Part shown: piece by piece, positions 1 through 8,174 of the stretch
Layout of the letters: every line of letters starts with the position of its first letter
How positions within the stretch are numbered: the first letter of the stretch is position 1
NCBI GenBank assembly: GCA_964449445.1
Contig: CAYUZT010000001.1
Location: forward strand, 124,001 to 188,000
Length of the DNA: 64,000 bases
Direction: 5' to 3'
Source of the DNA: JABFSS01 sp964449445
GTDB lineage: Bacteria; Patescibacteriota; Gracilibacteria; Peribacterales; Peribacteraceae
Program-made: the position numbers and the translations under genes
Notes under the pieces: generated by a model
Database searches by the model: none
Seen by the model: only the letters and a program-made list of their open reading frames with translations
Told to the model about the DNA's origin: nothing

Positions 1-274
1 GTTTGAGGGGTTCTACAGGACGATCTTTCCGAAGAGAAGCTAAGCTTCCCAACTCGTCGTGAACTTTGCGGGCAAGCCCATCCAATTGCGGGTCCGCGCG
101 AATGAGTCCAACGTCATTCTCAGAGAGTCCTGTATCTACCAAATCATGTTCTTTGAGTACTGCCTGATATCTACCTTCCCACGCTAGGAGCTTGGTTTTC
201 AGTCCACTCTCTATGTCCGGGGGCGCACCGACAGGAGTTCTATAGTGTGCAATCTGTGCTTCAAGAATAGACAT
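1..274 (-). CDS. Hypothetical protein, 3' end cut by window edge
   Basis: An open frame runs from the ATG at 274-272 to the window edge, 91 codons without a stop. It begins MSILEAQIAHYRTPVG and is charged and probably helical; no signal peptide or membrane segment is visible. I do not recognise the family. A good promoter lies just upstream (-35 TTGACG, 16-bp spacer, -10 TAGGAT), which supports this start. A C-rich tract sits before the ATG and there is no Shine-Dalgarno sequence. Confidence 0.6.
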   Translation of the reverse strand, partial: MSILEAQIAHYRTPVGAPPDIESGLKTKLLAWEGRYQAVLKEHDLVDTGLSENDVGLIRADPQLDGLARKVHDELGSLASLRKDRPVEPLK

Positions 275-297
275 GGGGGTCGGGGGGAACAGAATTC

Positions 298-325
298 ATC
301 CTAGGCGCAGTACGATATTCGTCAA
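298..325 (-). promoter_or_regulatory. Sigma70-like promoter of the first gene
   Basis: On the minus strand TTGACG (325-320) and TAGGAT (303-298) are separated by 16 bp. The next ATG on that strand is 23 nt further, at 274. The same 16-17 bp spacing recurs at the other promoters seen in this window. Confidence 0.5.
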
Positions 326-384
326 ATCTTTGCTTCTGCATTCATATTTTTTGGCTTTCCAAAGAGATATTCAAAGATTATGCG

Positions 385-1521
385 CTACCGGATGCGATGC
401 TTCTTGAGCAATTGCATGTTCGGTTCAAACCCCAGGCCCGGCCGTGTGGGAACAGTGATGAATCCTTTCTTATCCAACTCCATGTGTGGAAGGAACAGTT
501 CTGCACGCAAGGGATCGACCGCCTTGGGATAGTACTCGAGCATCAGAATCCAATCGGCCAGGTGCACGTGCAGATCCTGTGCTCCATGCGGAGCGATCAG
601 AACGTTGCGCTTGCGAGCTTTCCTGATCACCTGCATCGCGGGATCGTAGCCCGCCATGATCGCGACATCGATATTCAAAACGTCCGCGCCTTCGTAATCC
701 ATCATCGTTTCAAAATGGGGAACGTGATATCCATTCTCGCCCGTCGCAATCAATATGCCCTGCTGCTGCGCCGTTTCCCGTATCTGCTGATGCCCCTTGT
801 AATCGTGGCATTCCACCGGTTCTTCGAACCAGAAGACATTATTTTCCTTGAGAGCGGGGAGATACGCCTTTGCCTGCTTCACCGTCAGTGCGCAGTTGGC
901 ATCCACCATCAGCGTGATGTGCTTCCCGATCTGTTTTCGCACAGCTTCGATCCTTCGGATATCTTCTTTGAGTCCCGCTTCCTTATCGCCGATTTTCATT
1001 TTGACGGCAGTGGCGTGTGATTCATTCACATTCTGATCCATTTCTTCCTGTAATTCATCCATCCCTTTATTGCGACCGTAGTATCCGCCTGCAATGTAGG
1101 CGCGAACTTTTTGTTTCTTCCCGCCGAGCATCTCGTGGATCGATTTTCCTTCGATTTTTCCTCGAATATCCCAGCATGCCTGATTGATCGCCGCGAGTAC
1201 TTGCGTGTGATACCCGCCGGGCCCGTACATCTTGATGTTCTCGGCAAGTTTTGAGACGAATGTCGTATCGCGCGGATCTTTTCCCATCACGTGTGGACGG
1301 AATTCATCCACGAATCCTGGAAATAATTTTTGTGATCTCGTCGCGGCCGTTCCTCCATTGAATCCGTAACCGATGATTTCGTCCGCGCCGCATTTCGCCT
1401 TGAGTCTCAGTAAATGCAGCGCTCCTTTGTCGTACACATGCTTGCCATTCCATATAGGGGGCTTGGGCCACTCATAGAGTTCACTATCGATATCGGTGAT
1501 TTCCACCGTCTTCGGGTTCAT
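385..1521 (-). CDS. Mandelate racemase/muconate lactonizing (enolase superfamily) enzyme
   Basis: A 378-residue protein with the enolase-superfamily plan: an N-terminal capping domain (about 1-140) and a TIM-barrel domain. Visible catalytic elements are KMKIG (the KxK pair, about residues 174-176), VDAN (first metal ligand), FEEP (second), TGEN (third) and APHG, the barrel-end His. These match the mandelate racemase subgroup, which abstracts a proton alpha to a carboxylate using Mg2+. The substrate (a sugar acid or similar) cannot be read from sequence. It is a single gene. An enzyme of sugar-acid catabolism is unusual for a streamlined genome and may have been acquired. Confidence 0.85.
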   Translation of the reverse strand: MNPKTVEITDIDSELYEWPKPPIWNGKHVYDKGALHLLRLKAKCGADEIIGYGFNGGTAATRSQKLFPGFVDEFRPHVMGKDPRDTTFVSKLAENIKMYGPGGYHTQVLAAINQACWDIRGKIEGKSIHEMLGGKKQKVRAYIAGGYYGRNKGMDELQEEMDQNVNESHATAVKMKIGDKEAGLKEDIRRIEAVRKQIGKHITLMVDANCALTVKQAKAYLPALKENNVFWFEEPVECHDYKGHQQIRETAQQQGILIATGENGYHVPHFETMMDYEGADVLNIDVAIMAGYDPAMQVIRKARKRNVLIAPHGAQDLHVHLADWILMLEYYPKAVDPLRAELFLPHMELDKKGFITVPTRPGLGFEPNMQLLKKHRIR

Positions 1522-1595
1522 AGTTCACCAGCATATCCCAATTTTTTGATGCAAAAGCAACAAAGTGCTTTCGGCGCAGACCATAGTCCTCTAGA

Positions 1596-2231
1596 ATGCC
1601 TCCTATGCGTTTGCTCGCACTCGAAACGAATGTGGAAAAGCTCAAAAAGCAATTCATTGCCGATGGGGAAGAAGAACTCTTCAGCACTGCAAAGCACATT
1701 TTTTCGTTTTTGATTCCGATGCTGGGTGTCGTTCCGACCACGCTCGCTGTCATTGTTGCCGGTATCGTCATCATCGATCTCACGATCATCGACGCATTCG
1801 TCATTGTGCTTCTTGTCTATGCGTGGTTGTTCATTGCTCTCTACTTAACGGTGAACGCTTTCATTGTGTGGCGCTTCAATTATCTCTTTGTGACGACAGA
1901 GAAGATCGTCATCGTCCATCATCATTTTTTCTTCAATCAGAAAATCCATCCCATTCATCTCGATAACATCGCGAGCATCAATACCGCCTCGCAGTTTTTG
2001 GGGATCGGTCACTGCGGCGTTCTGCACATCAATCTCAAGGAGAGGAAAGAAGGATCCAGCGGCGTGATAATCATCCCGTACCTTCCCACTCCCGATATCA
2101 TTGCTGGAGTGATCGAAAATGCGATCGTGCTTAAAAAGCAGCGCGTGCCAGTGGATCAGGGACCCGAAGACCAGCAGCAGAAAATCCAGGACGTGAAGGA
2201 CAAGACGGTCGAAGAGATCAAGCAGTCCTGA
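1596..2231 (+). CDS. Bacterial PH-domain (DUF304/YdbS-like) membrane protein
   Basis: A 211-residue protein. Residues 35-55 and 65-90 form two membrane helices, followed by a beta-rich segment (RFNYLFVTTEKIVIVHHHFF, then a QKIHPIHLDNIASI stretch) typical of the bacterial PH-like/DUF304 fold. The C terminus is charged and Gln/Glu-rich. The exact role is unknown; relatives are membrane-associated stress proteins. A TAGAAT -10 box overlaps the first ATG (1596), so the in-frame ATG at 1605 may be the true start. The gene ends directly against the convergent antiporter gene with no gap. Confidence 0.65.
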   Translation: MPPMRLLALETNVEKLKKQFIADGEEELFSTAKHIFSFLIPMLGVVPTTLAVIVAGIVIIDLTIIDAFVIVLLVYAWLFIALYLTVNAFIVWRFNYLFVTTEKIVIVHHHFFFNQKIHPIHLDNIASINTASQFLGIGHCGVLHINLKERKEGSSGVIIIPYLPTPDIIAGVIENAIVLKKQRVPVDQGPEDQQQKIQDVKDKTVEEIKQS

Positions 2232-3212
2232 TCAAGTGATCAGCACGACCTGCACTCCCAGAATGGTGATGTAGCCGGCCAGGAGCAGGGAACCTTCGAG
2301 TCGCGAGATTTCCTGCTGTGTGAGCAGGAACATGAAGAGCAGAGAACTCATGAAGAGCATTGCCGGCAGATCGAAACCGATCAGCTGCGAGGAAATGATG
2401 ATGGGCGAGAGCATCGCGGAAATACCCAGTGTCACCAGGAGTGTGAAGATATTGCTGCCAAGCGTTTCAGACACGGCGATATCGCCCATGCCCTTCTTCG
2501 TCGCCGAGTACGCCGCCATGATATTGGGGATCGAGGGTCCCAGTGCGCCGAGGGTGATGCCGATCAGGAGTTCGTTGAGACCAAAGTCGCTGGTCAGCTT
2601 GATCAGTTGATCGGAGAAGAGCTGCGAGCCGAACAGCAGAATCCCGAGTCCCAGGAAGAACGACAGCCAGCCCGGACGGATTTTGCCGATATCGAAGCCG
2701 ATGAGCTTCAGCTCCATTTCAATTTCCTCGCGCTGCTTCTGGCGTTCCTCGGGCGTCGCTCTCCTTTCCTGCAAAAAGACGTTGATGGCGTAGGGGATGA
2801 AGAGAAGGAAAAATGCGAATCCTTCGAAGCGCGTGATTACCCCTTCACTGCTCACTGCGAGCACGAGGATCGGCACGATGATGGAAAACACTCCGTCACG
2901 CAGGATCATGCCGGTATTCACCTTGAGCGGCCGGATGATTGCGCAGAGTCCCGTCATCAGACCGATATTGCAAATGATGGAACCGAGGACGACGCCAAGA
3001 CTGATGCCGGGGTATCCCTTGACCGTCGCGAACACCGCCACGAGAATTTCCGGCAAGCTCACGGCAACGGATACGAGAATAAGTCCAACGGATACGCCCG
3101 AAACGCCAAGCTTGCGCGCAATGGGAATGAGCGAATCCGTGAGCCAGTCCGATCCTTTTCCCATCAGCAGAACGCCGAGGACGAGGAAGAGGAGTGTGGG
3201 AACGAGAATCAT
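2232..3212 (-). CDS. Calcium/sodium (CaCA family) antiporter
   Basis: A 326-residue integral membrane protein with about ten hydrophobic helices in two homologous halves. The alpha-repeat signatures are visible: SVAVSLPEILVAVFA plus GSIICNIGLMTG in the first half, and GALGPSIPNIMAAYSATKKG plus SETLGSNIFTLLVTLG in the second. These carry the polar residues that bind cations in YrbG/NCX proteins. A charged loop (about 150-170) separates the halves. It should exchange Ca2+ or another cation for Na+ or H+ across the cytoplasmic membrane. Length is normal for the family. Confidence 0.85.
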   Translation of the reverse strand: MILVPTLLFLVLGVLLMGKGSDWLTDSLIPIARKLGVSGVSVGLILVSVAVSLPEILVAVFATVKGYPGISLGVVLGSIICNIGLMTGLCAIIRPLKVNTGMILRDGVFSIIVPILVLAVSSEGVITRFEGFAFFLLFIPYAINVFLQERRATPEERQKQREEIEMELKLIGFDIGKIRPGWLSFFLGLGILLFGSQLFSDQLIKLTSDFGLNELLIGITLGALGPSIPNIMAAYSATKKGMGDIAVSETLGSNIFTLLVTLGISAMLSPIIISSQLIGFDLPAMLFMSSLLFMFLLTQQEISRLEGSLLLAGYITILGVQVVLIT

Positions 3213-3237
3213 GAAGAACCGTCAGTCTACCATATCG

Positions 3238-4257
3238 TTACTGAATATTCTCCAGATATTCCCGGGGAGGACTATCCAGATGCAGTGACGACATCGCGTC
3301 GTACACAATGTGCGACACTTCGGCGATTGCCGCCTCCAAATTGTCCGGATTCGCGCCACTCGTCATCACGCACAGCAGGTAGGACATCGCAGGGTGATAC
3401 ACGATGCCGCAGTCATGCAGTTGATGTTCGGGCCCGAGAATGCGGTGGCCGAACTTGTGCGCAACGCGGATATTCTGAGGCACTCCTGCTACCAGGCCGT
3501 CGGTGAAGGTGGTATGCGAGAGCAGTTCGAGAGCGAACTGGGACATCTCTCGGGAGAGGTATCCCGTGTTGTAGAGGACAGGGAAGAGATTCGCGTACGA
3601 TTGGATGGAAACGTAATCTGCTTTGGGTGAGAGCATCATGCGTAAAACATCGAGATCGCGGAACGTGTAGTACGCGATGATGCGCGGCGCGTCATTCAAG
3701 TCTCGCATCAAAAGCTTGTAGGAATAGTTGTCGGAATACCGGATCATCTTCGTAAGCAGTTCGCGGACGGTATAGGCCGTATCGGACTCGATGCTTTCTC
3801 CTGAGAGTTCGACGTTCTCATTGACGTCCAGCGAACCGGTAAAGGAGAGCGTCTTCTCCAGCACCCGTGCATCAAGATCGGCCGCGTGCAGGTACGTGAT
3901 CAACACGGGCAGCTTCGTTAAACTCGCGGGCTGGAATTTGTCGTACTCTCCGATGCCGAAACGCGGTCCATGGTTCAAATCGCGGAAGTAAATGGAGAGA
4001 TGTGACAACTGACCCGACGTTTTGAATTCCTCTTTCTTTGTCGAGAGTACGTCGCGCAGCGGTTCATAGTCCCATTCTCCCTGCAGCGTCGCATCGTTAC
4101 ACCGAAAGACCGGATTGAGCAGATAATACGTCTGCATGCAGGAGGAAAGCCGCGTCTGCAGCTTCTGTAAGAAGAGCACTGTCAGAGATCCCAGGATAAA
4201 TATCAGTACGTAGGTAAACAACGCTCTTTTGTACGATTGATTTCCAGGAAAAGACAT
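3238..4257 (-). CDS. Class A beta-lactamase-like serine hydrolase, membrane anchored
   Basis: 339 residues. A single N-terminal membrane helix (about 12-32) is followed by an extracytoplasmic domain with the penicillin-recognising motifs: S112-L-T-K115 (nucleophile and general base), S175-D-N (SDN loop) and H267-K-F-G, in place of KTG. This fits a cell-wall-acting serine hydrolase (D,D-peptidase or esterase) rather than a resistance enzyme. The frame stays open upstream to 4446, but that would run through the tRNA-Glu gene, so I place the start at the ATG ending at 4257. It is 25 bp downstream of the antiporter gene on the same strand. Confidence 0.75.
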   Translation of the reverse strand: MSFPGNQSYKRALFTYVLIFILGSLTVLFLQKLQTRLSSCMQTYYLLNPVFRCNDATLQGEWDYEPLRDVLSTKKEEFKTSGQLSHLSIYFRDLNHGPRFGIGEYDKFQPASLTKLPVLITYLHAADLDARVLEKTLSFTGSLDVNENVELSGESIESDTAYTVRELLTKMIRYSDNYSYKLLMRDLNDAPRIIAYYTFRDLDVLRMMLSPKADYVSIQSYANLFPVLYNTGYLSREMSQFALELLSHTTFTDGLVAGVPQNIRVAHKFGHRILGPEHQLHDCGIVYHPAMSYLLCVMTSGANPDNLEAAIAEVSHIVYDAMSSLHLDSPPREYLENIQ

Positions 4258-4322
4258 TGGACTCAGTGTGTGCTCTAGCGGACGGAAAGTCCATGTTCCA
4301 TCGATCGATAGCTTATTCTTTG

Positions 4323-4397
4323 TGGCAGCCCCACGGAGAATCGAACTCCGATTAACGGATTGAAAACCCGCTGTCCTAACCGTTAGACGATGGGGCC
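4323..4397 (-). tRNA. tRNA-Glu (anticodon UUC)
   Basis: The minus strand folds as a cloverleaf. The acceptor arm is GGCCCCA/TGGGGCT, the discriminator is G, and CCA is encoded in the gene. The anticodon loop TTTTCAA gives anticodon TTC. The T arm has the GTTCGATTC core flanked by a CGGA/TCCG pairing. Total length is 75 nt. It is the only tRNA found in the window. Confidence 0.95.
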
Positions 4398-4467
4398 GTG
4401 TGACGTAAATGATCGACGCGCGGAAGTATACCGTGGTTTGGGGCACGGAGAAGCGCTAGCAGAGCGG

Positions 4468-4496
4468 TTGTCATATACACGACTTTTTGCTATACT
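4468..4496 (+). promoter_or_regulatory. Strong sigma70-like promoter before a small membrane protein
   Basis: TTGTCA (4468-4473) and TATACT (4491-4496) are separated by 17 bp. The ATG at 4506 is only 9 nt past the -10 box, so the transcript should have almost no 5' leader. Confidence 0.65.
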
Positions 4497-4505
4497 ATAG
4501 CTGAA

Positions 4506-4877
4506 ATGTCCAACACCCATACAGAACTCCTCTACGTTCTTCGTTGCCTTGCAGGCAGCACTTTGGTTGCTGGAATCGCTCTCGTGATTAGTGCGACATC
4601 AGTCATCATGAACGCCGATCTGACGGGGCAGGGGACGACGATCTTCGATCGTAACGTCATCTCTCATGAGATGAAGCTGGAATCCGCAGTTGGCCATGCC
4701 GCTGCCTCCGTGCTCGATACCCGTCCGGATTTGCGGTCGCAATTACTCGTTGGGATGCTCCTGATCCTCCTGGGATTTGCGTTCTACAGCATGTGGATTG
4801 TGCGGATGCGTCCGGTGCACGCAAAAAGAAAGAGCCCGCCCTTCGGCAAGCTCAGGGTAAAGGCCCTTTCTCTCTAA
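4506..4877 (+). CDS. Small two-helix membrane protein of unknown function
   Basis: 123 residues with membrane helices at about 12-34 and 80-100 and a short extracytoplasmic loop between them. No family recognised. The last roughly 15 codons are encoded by a repeat unit (4838-4858, resembling the CTTCG...CTCAGGG repeats elsewhere), so the original protein may have ended earlier and been extended by repeat insertion. A well-formed promoter immediately upstream supports expression. Confidence 0.55.
   Translation: MSNTHTELLYVLRCLAGSTLVAGIALVISATSVIMNADLTGQGTTIFDRNVISHEMKLESAVGHAAASVLDTRPDLRSQLLVGMLLILLGFAFYSMWIVRMRPVHAKRKSPPFGKLRVKALSL
4826..4874. repeat. Hairpin-forming repeat unit at the end of the small gene
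   Basis: Outer arms AGAAAGAGCC and GGCCCTTTCT pair with one mismatch and enclose a CCCTTCGGCAAGCTCAGGG unit. The flank CTTTCTCTCTAACGAA (4866-4881) recurs exactly at 50759-50774, before another hairpin. Confidence 0.5.
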
Positions 4878-5227
4878 CGAATTGTGTGTGCAAAGCGTGA
4901 TTAGCAGCAACCGCCGCTACCAGGGGTTGTCATAGGGGAATTAGGAAAGAAATAACTGTGCAAAGTATAATCTCTGAAGAGGGATTTGTCTAGCACTCAG
5001 TATTGACGAGTGACATCACAGGCATTTTCTTATAGTTCTGTTAATCAGGATTGCCACTTTGATTATTAGCACAAAACCGCCTCCGACGACATCGGGGGAC
5101 GGTTTGTGTATTGGGGTTTGCCACCCGCCGGGACGATCCGTTCGGATCGATCGGTAGATGACAGAGTCATTATAGCATTTTAATTGAATATTGCAAGTAC
5201 GATCTGAAGGGGTCAGAGAAAAATTCC
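4878..5227. other. Intergenic region with several hairpins, no gene recognised
   Basis: No credible reading frame. Hairpins are visible at 5069-5109 (CACAAA-CCG/CGG-TTTGTG enclosing CCTCCGA/TCGGGGG) and 5135-5150 (CGATCCG TT CGGATCG). A TATAAT occurs at 4966-4971 without a convincing -35 box. A structured RNA is possible, but it matches none of tmRNA, RNase P RNA, 6S or SRP RNA by the motifs I know. Confidence 0.35.
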
Positions 5228-5327
5228 AAAAACCAAGCACCAAAATCCAGGGAAATTCTAATGATCAAATTTCAAAATTAGAATTTTTGTCTTCCCTGGA
5301 ATTTGGTTTTTGGCACTTGGTTTTTTT
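5228..5327. repeat. Long imperfect AT-rich inverted repeat (copy 1)
   Basis: The left arm (5228-5262) and right arm (5277-5327) pair over about 35 nt around a CCAGGGAA/TTCCCTGG core. A run of T follows on the plus strand. A diverged second copy of the same design lies at 59870-59987. Standing at the 3' end of pyrK, it may also act as a terminator. Confidence 0.7.
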
Positions 5328-5333
5328 CTGCGA

Positions 5334-6203
5334 CTATTTCTTCGGAATCTCAAAAGAATTCTTTTTCCCTAGGTCGTCCCTATGGTATTTTCCAAATTCG
5401 GCGAGTTTGAGCAGAACCTCATTTTTCACCACTGGTCCTTCCACGCACATGCGGATGCCGAGCGGATCGATCACACAGTTTCCGCACAGGCCGTACCCGC
5501 ACTTCATGTAGCGCTCCATCGAGAGCTGACTCGGCACCTCATATTTTGCGGTGATCTCGCTGATTTTCTTCAGCATCATCTCGGGACCGCACCCGAAGAC
5601 CTGATCGATCGGATGACAGTCTTTCTTCTTCGCGCTTTTGGAATCACGCGGGCATGAACTCAGCAATTTCTCCAAGATGTCTGTATTGAAGCCTTTGTAT
5701 CCTTCCGACCCATCATTCGTGGCTATGTGGAGCGATACGTGCGGGAGAGACTCAAGTTCTTTCACGAAGAGGAGATGTTCCTTGCTCCGTGCGCCCACGA
5801 TCACCTCCAGCGTGCAGCCATGGCCGACTGTTTCCTTCGCAACGAAGTACATCGGTGCCGCGCCGTAGCCTCCTGCCACGAGCACGATGTGCTGACCGGG
5901 TTCCCACTCGTAGTGCGTGCCAAAAGGACCGCGGAGCCCTGCGAGGTCTCCTACCTGGAGCTTCGCGAATTCATTGGTCATGTCTCCGACGGCGAAGAAG
6001 GTGATTCGTGTCTGCGCGCCATCATCCTCCGCCACGCTCATCGGTACTTCATCCACGCCTGGCATCCAGACCATGATGAATTGGCCGGGCTTGGCACCGA
6101 GCGATCCATCGAAGGTGAAGGTACGCACCATCTCCGTCTCTTGCTTGATATGCTTAATCTTATACGTTTTCGGGAGCCGGGAGTGGAGGGGGATGGTGGA
6201 CAT
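5334..6203 (-). CDS. pyrK: Dihydroorotate dehydrogenase B, electron transfer subunit
   Basis: 289 residues of the PyrK type. An N-terminal FAD-binding beta barrel (RGPFGTHYEW near 91-100) is followed by an NAD-binding domain (VAGGYGAAPM, about 109-117; FGCGPEMM, about 203-210). C-terminal cysteines C235, C240, C243 and C253 have the spacing of the [2Fe-2S] ligands. It passes electrons from PyrD-bound FMN to NAD+ in pyrimidine synthesis. It lies 78 bp downstream of pyrD on the same strand, with a palindromic repeat between them, so the two are probably co-transcribed. Confidence 0.93.
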   Translation of the reverse strand: MSTIPLHSRLPKTYKIKHIKQETEMVRTFTFDGSLGAKPGQFIMVWMPGVDEVPMSVAEDDGAQTRITFFAVGDMTNEFAKLQVGDLAGLRGPFGTHYEWEPGQHIVLVAGGYGAAPMYFVAKETVGHGCTLEVIVGARSKEHLLFVKELESLPHVSLHIATNDGSEGYKGFNTDILEKLLSSCPRDSKSAKKKDCHPIDQVFGCGPEMMLKKISEITAKYEVPSQLSMERYMKCGYGLCGNCVIDPLGIRMCVEGPVVKNEVLLKLAEFGKYHRDDLGKKNSFEIPKK

Positions 6204-6207
6204 AATG

Positions 6208-6293
6208 ACTCGTTAACTCGAGAACTCGATAACTCGTTTTCGATGATGGAGAGCAACATTCATAGTGTACGAGTTAACGAATTAACGAGCACG
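6208..6293. repeat. Inverted repeat of the TTAACGA type between pyrD and pyrK
   Basis: The left arm (6208-6237) is rich in ACTCGTTAACTCG and ACTCGATAACTCG; the right arm (6269-6293) reads ACGAGTTAACGAATTAACGAG. The right arm enters the pyrD stop region and encodes its last residues. A second copy with the same right arm lies at 23731-23801. Confidence 0.7.
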
Positions 6294-7226
6294 TTTCGAT
6301 AGTTCCTTGTGCATCCCTCCCACCAAATCCTTAATTTCCCATATCCCCTCATTCGTGCACCACATCTGCATTTCGTCGGCGACGTGCTTGAAGACGTCGA
6401 GCCCTCTGTCTGCAACGGCGGTGCCAATGCCGATCAAACTTGCTCCTGCAAGCATCAGCTCGATCGCATCTTCGCCGGTGTAGACGCCGCCCGTCCCGAT
6501 GATGGGCAATTTGCCACCCGTTGCGCCGTACACGTCAGCAATGCATTTGACGGCGATGGGCTTGATGCCTGGGCCCGAGAGTCCGCCCACTTTGTTTGCG
6601 AGGATCGGCATGCGGCTACGCAAATCAATCGCCATGCCCGGGCCGACGGTATTGATGACGGTGAAGCCATCAGCTCCTGCATCGGCGCAGGACGCGGCGA
6701 TTTTCCCAATGTTATCGACGTTCGGGGAAAGCTTGATGAAGACCGGCGTATCCTTGCTGATTTTCTTCACTGCTTTGGTCACTGCAGCAGCGTCACTCGC
6801 CGAACAGGCGAAAGGTTTACCGAACTCATCTTCCACATTCGGGCAGCTGATGTTCACTTCCAGGAAATCGGGATGGAGGGGCAGTAATTCCTGCGCGGTC
6901 AGCGCAAAATTCTCGACGCTCTCGGCAATAATGTTCGCGATGAGCGGCACGGGTTTGTTCTTGAGGAAATCACCGATCTCCTCACGCGCTTTCTCCGGCC
7001 CGGCATCGGGCACTCCTACCGCATTGAGCGTCCAGTGCTCGGTCGAAATGATCGTCGGGTTGCGATGACCTTTGTGTTCATGCAGCCAGAGGGATTTAGT
7101 CGTGATGCCTCCCGCGCCATGGCTTGCAATCAGTCTCCAACTGCTCGCCGTAATTCCCATGATTCCCGACGCCAGCACAGTCGGGTTGTCGAAGGTCACC
7201 CCCAAGATAGTTTGCGTCAGGTTCAC
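6282..7226 (-). CDS. pyrD: Dihydroorotate dehydrogenase B, catalytic FMN subunit
   Basis: 314 residues, a class 1B dihydroorotate dehydrogenase. The TIM barrel carries NISCPN (about 125-130), whose Cys is the expected catalytic base, FIKLSPNV, VINTVGPG and the FMN-phosphate loops GGLSGPGIKPIA and IGTGGVYTGEDA. It oxidises dihydroorotate to orotate in de novo UMP synthesis together with PyrK. It follows livM with 93 bp between, which hold an inverted repeat. The last codons (RAR-stop) come from a shared repeat. Confidence 0.93.
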   Translation of the reverse strand: MNLTQTILGVTFDNPTVLASGIMGITASSWRLIASHGAGGITTKSLWLHEHKGHRNPTIISTEHWTLNAVGVPDAGPEKAREEIGDFLKNKPVPLIANIIAESVENFALTAQELLPLHPDFLEVNISCPNVEDEFGKPFACSASDAAAVTKAVKKISKDTPVFIKLSPNVDNIGKIAASCADAGADGFTVINTVGPGMAIDLRSRMPILANKVGGLSGPGIKPIAVKCIADVYGATGGKLPIIGTGGVYTGEDAIELMLAGASLIGIGTAVADRGLDVFKHVADEMQMWCTNEGIWEIKDLVGGMHKELSKRAR

Positions 7227-7240
7227 GATGACAGAATAAA

Positions 7241-7323
7241 GGAATTAGGAGTTAGGAACTAGGAATTTGCAAAAATGATCTTTCGGCATCTCTGACTCCT
7301 AATTCCTAGTTCCAAATTCCTAG
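7241..7323. repeat. Inverted repeat (GGAATTAGGAG type) between livM and pyrD
   Basis: The left arm (7241-7268, GGAATTAGGAGTTAGGAACT onward) pairs with the right arm (7295-7323, ACTCCTAATTCCTAGTTCC onward). It fills nearly the whole gap and reaches the livM stop codon. Confidence 0.7.
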
Positions 7324-8174
7324 ATCGTCCTCTTCTTCGGAAAGAGCGTGTCTCGTCGGTACCAGACTGCTGCAAGGAGAATCACGCCAAACAGTAACAG
7401 TCGCATGGGGCCCAGGAGATCGGGGGTGAGTGGCACGAAACGCAAGGCTTCTTTGAGCGTCGTCAGGAGGATCGTCGCAATGACTGCGCCGGGAATACTG
7501 CCGGGTTTGCCGGCAACTACGATCATCATGAGTGTGATGAAACCGGGGAACCCGTAATCCGTCGGATACAGTAGATGCAGGTACTGCGGATAGAAGAAGT
7601 TATCGTTTGCGAGAGCGAGTCCCAATATCAGAAACGCGAGCAGATGTGCGCGAGTACGACTGATGCCGAGCGACATCGCGTGCCATTCCTGTTCCGCAAT
7701 CGCACTCATCTGTCGTGCGAGGCGGGTTCGATCCAGCCATACGAAGAAGACGATCCATGCCAGGGCGATGATGCTGATCCCGAGAGCAAATCCTCCGTGT
7801 GTCTCCAAGAACGGAAGACGCGGGAGCCGCGGGAGGCCCAGCGCTCCGCGGGTGAGGCTCTGCCAATTGAGAATGATATTGAGGAACATCAGATGTATGG
7901 CGAGCGAGAGGATGCCAAGGCCATCGGCTTCCAGCCGGAACGACAGCCATGCGAAAAGAGCCCCGCAGAGGGTGCCGGCAACGATTCCTGCAAGAATCGC
8001 AAAGAGGAAACTTCCTGTGGCGTTGAGTGTGAGAAACGACGCATAGGCACATACGAGACCCACTCCGATGGGCCCGAAGTGGAAAATTTTTCCGCGCCCG
8101 AACAAAAACGTGTACGCCAGAGACAGTGGAATCGTTATGCAGATCATGCTGATGATGTGCAGGAGAAAACTCAT
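7320..8174 (-). CDS. livM: Branched-chain amino acid ABC transporter permease LivM-like
   Basis: 284 residues, a multi-pass permease of the LivM family with about eight membrane helices and the family segment GALGLPRLPRL. With LivH it should form the membrane channel of a Leu/Ile/Val-type importer. The ATG at 8174 overlaps the livH stop (ATGA), indicating translational coupling. A longer frame to 8354 overlaps livH heavily and is rejected as the start. Confidence 0.85.
   Translation of the reverse strand: MSFLLHIISMICITIPLSLAYTFLFGRGKIFHFGPIGVGLVCAYASFLTLNATGSFLFAILAGIVAGTLCGALFAWLSFRLEADGLGILSLAIHLMFLNIILNWQSLTRGALGLPRLPRLPFLETHGGFALGISIIALAWIVFFVWLDRTRLARQMSAIAEQEWHAMSLGISRTRAHLLAFLILGLALANDNFFYPQYLHLLYPTDYGFPGFITLMMIVVAGKPGSIPGAVIATILLTTLKEALRFVPLTPDLLGPMRLLLFGVILLAAVWYRRDTLFPKKRTI

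Noticed and set aside
4258..4446. N-terminal extension of the serine hydrolase to 4446
   Set aside because: It reads straight through the tRNA-Glu gene; the membrane-anchor start at 4257 fits the family better.
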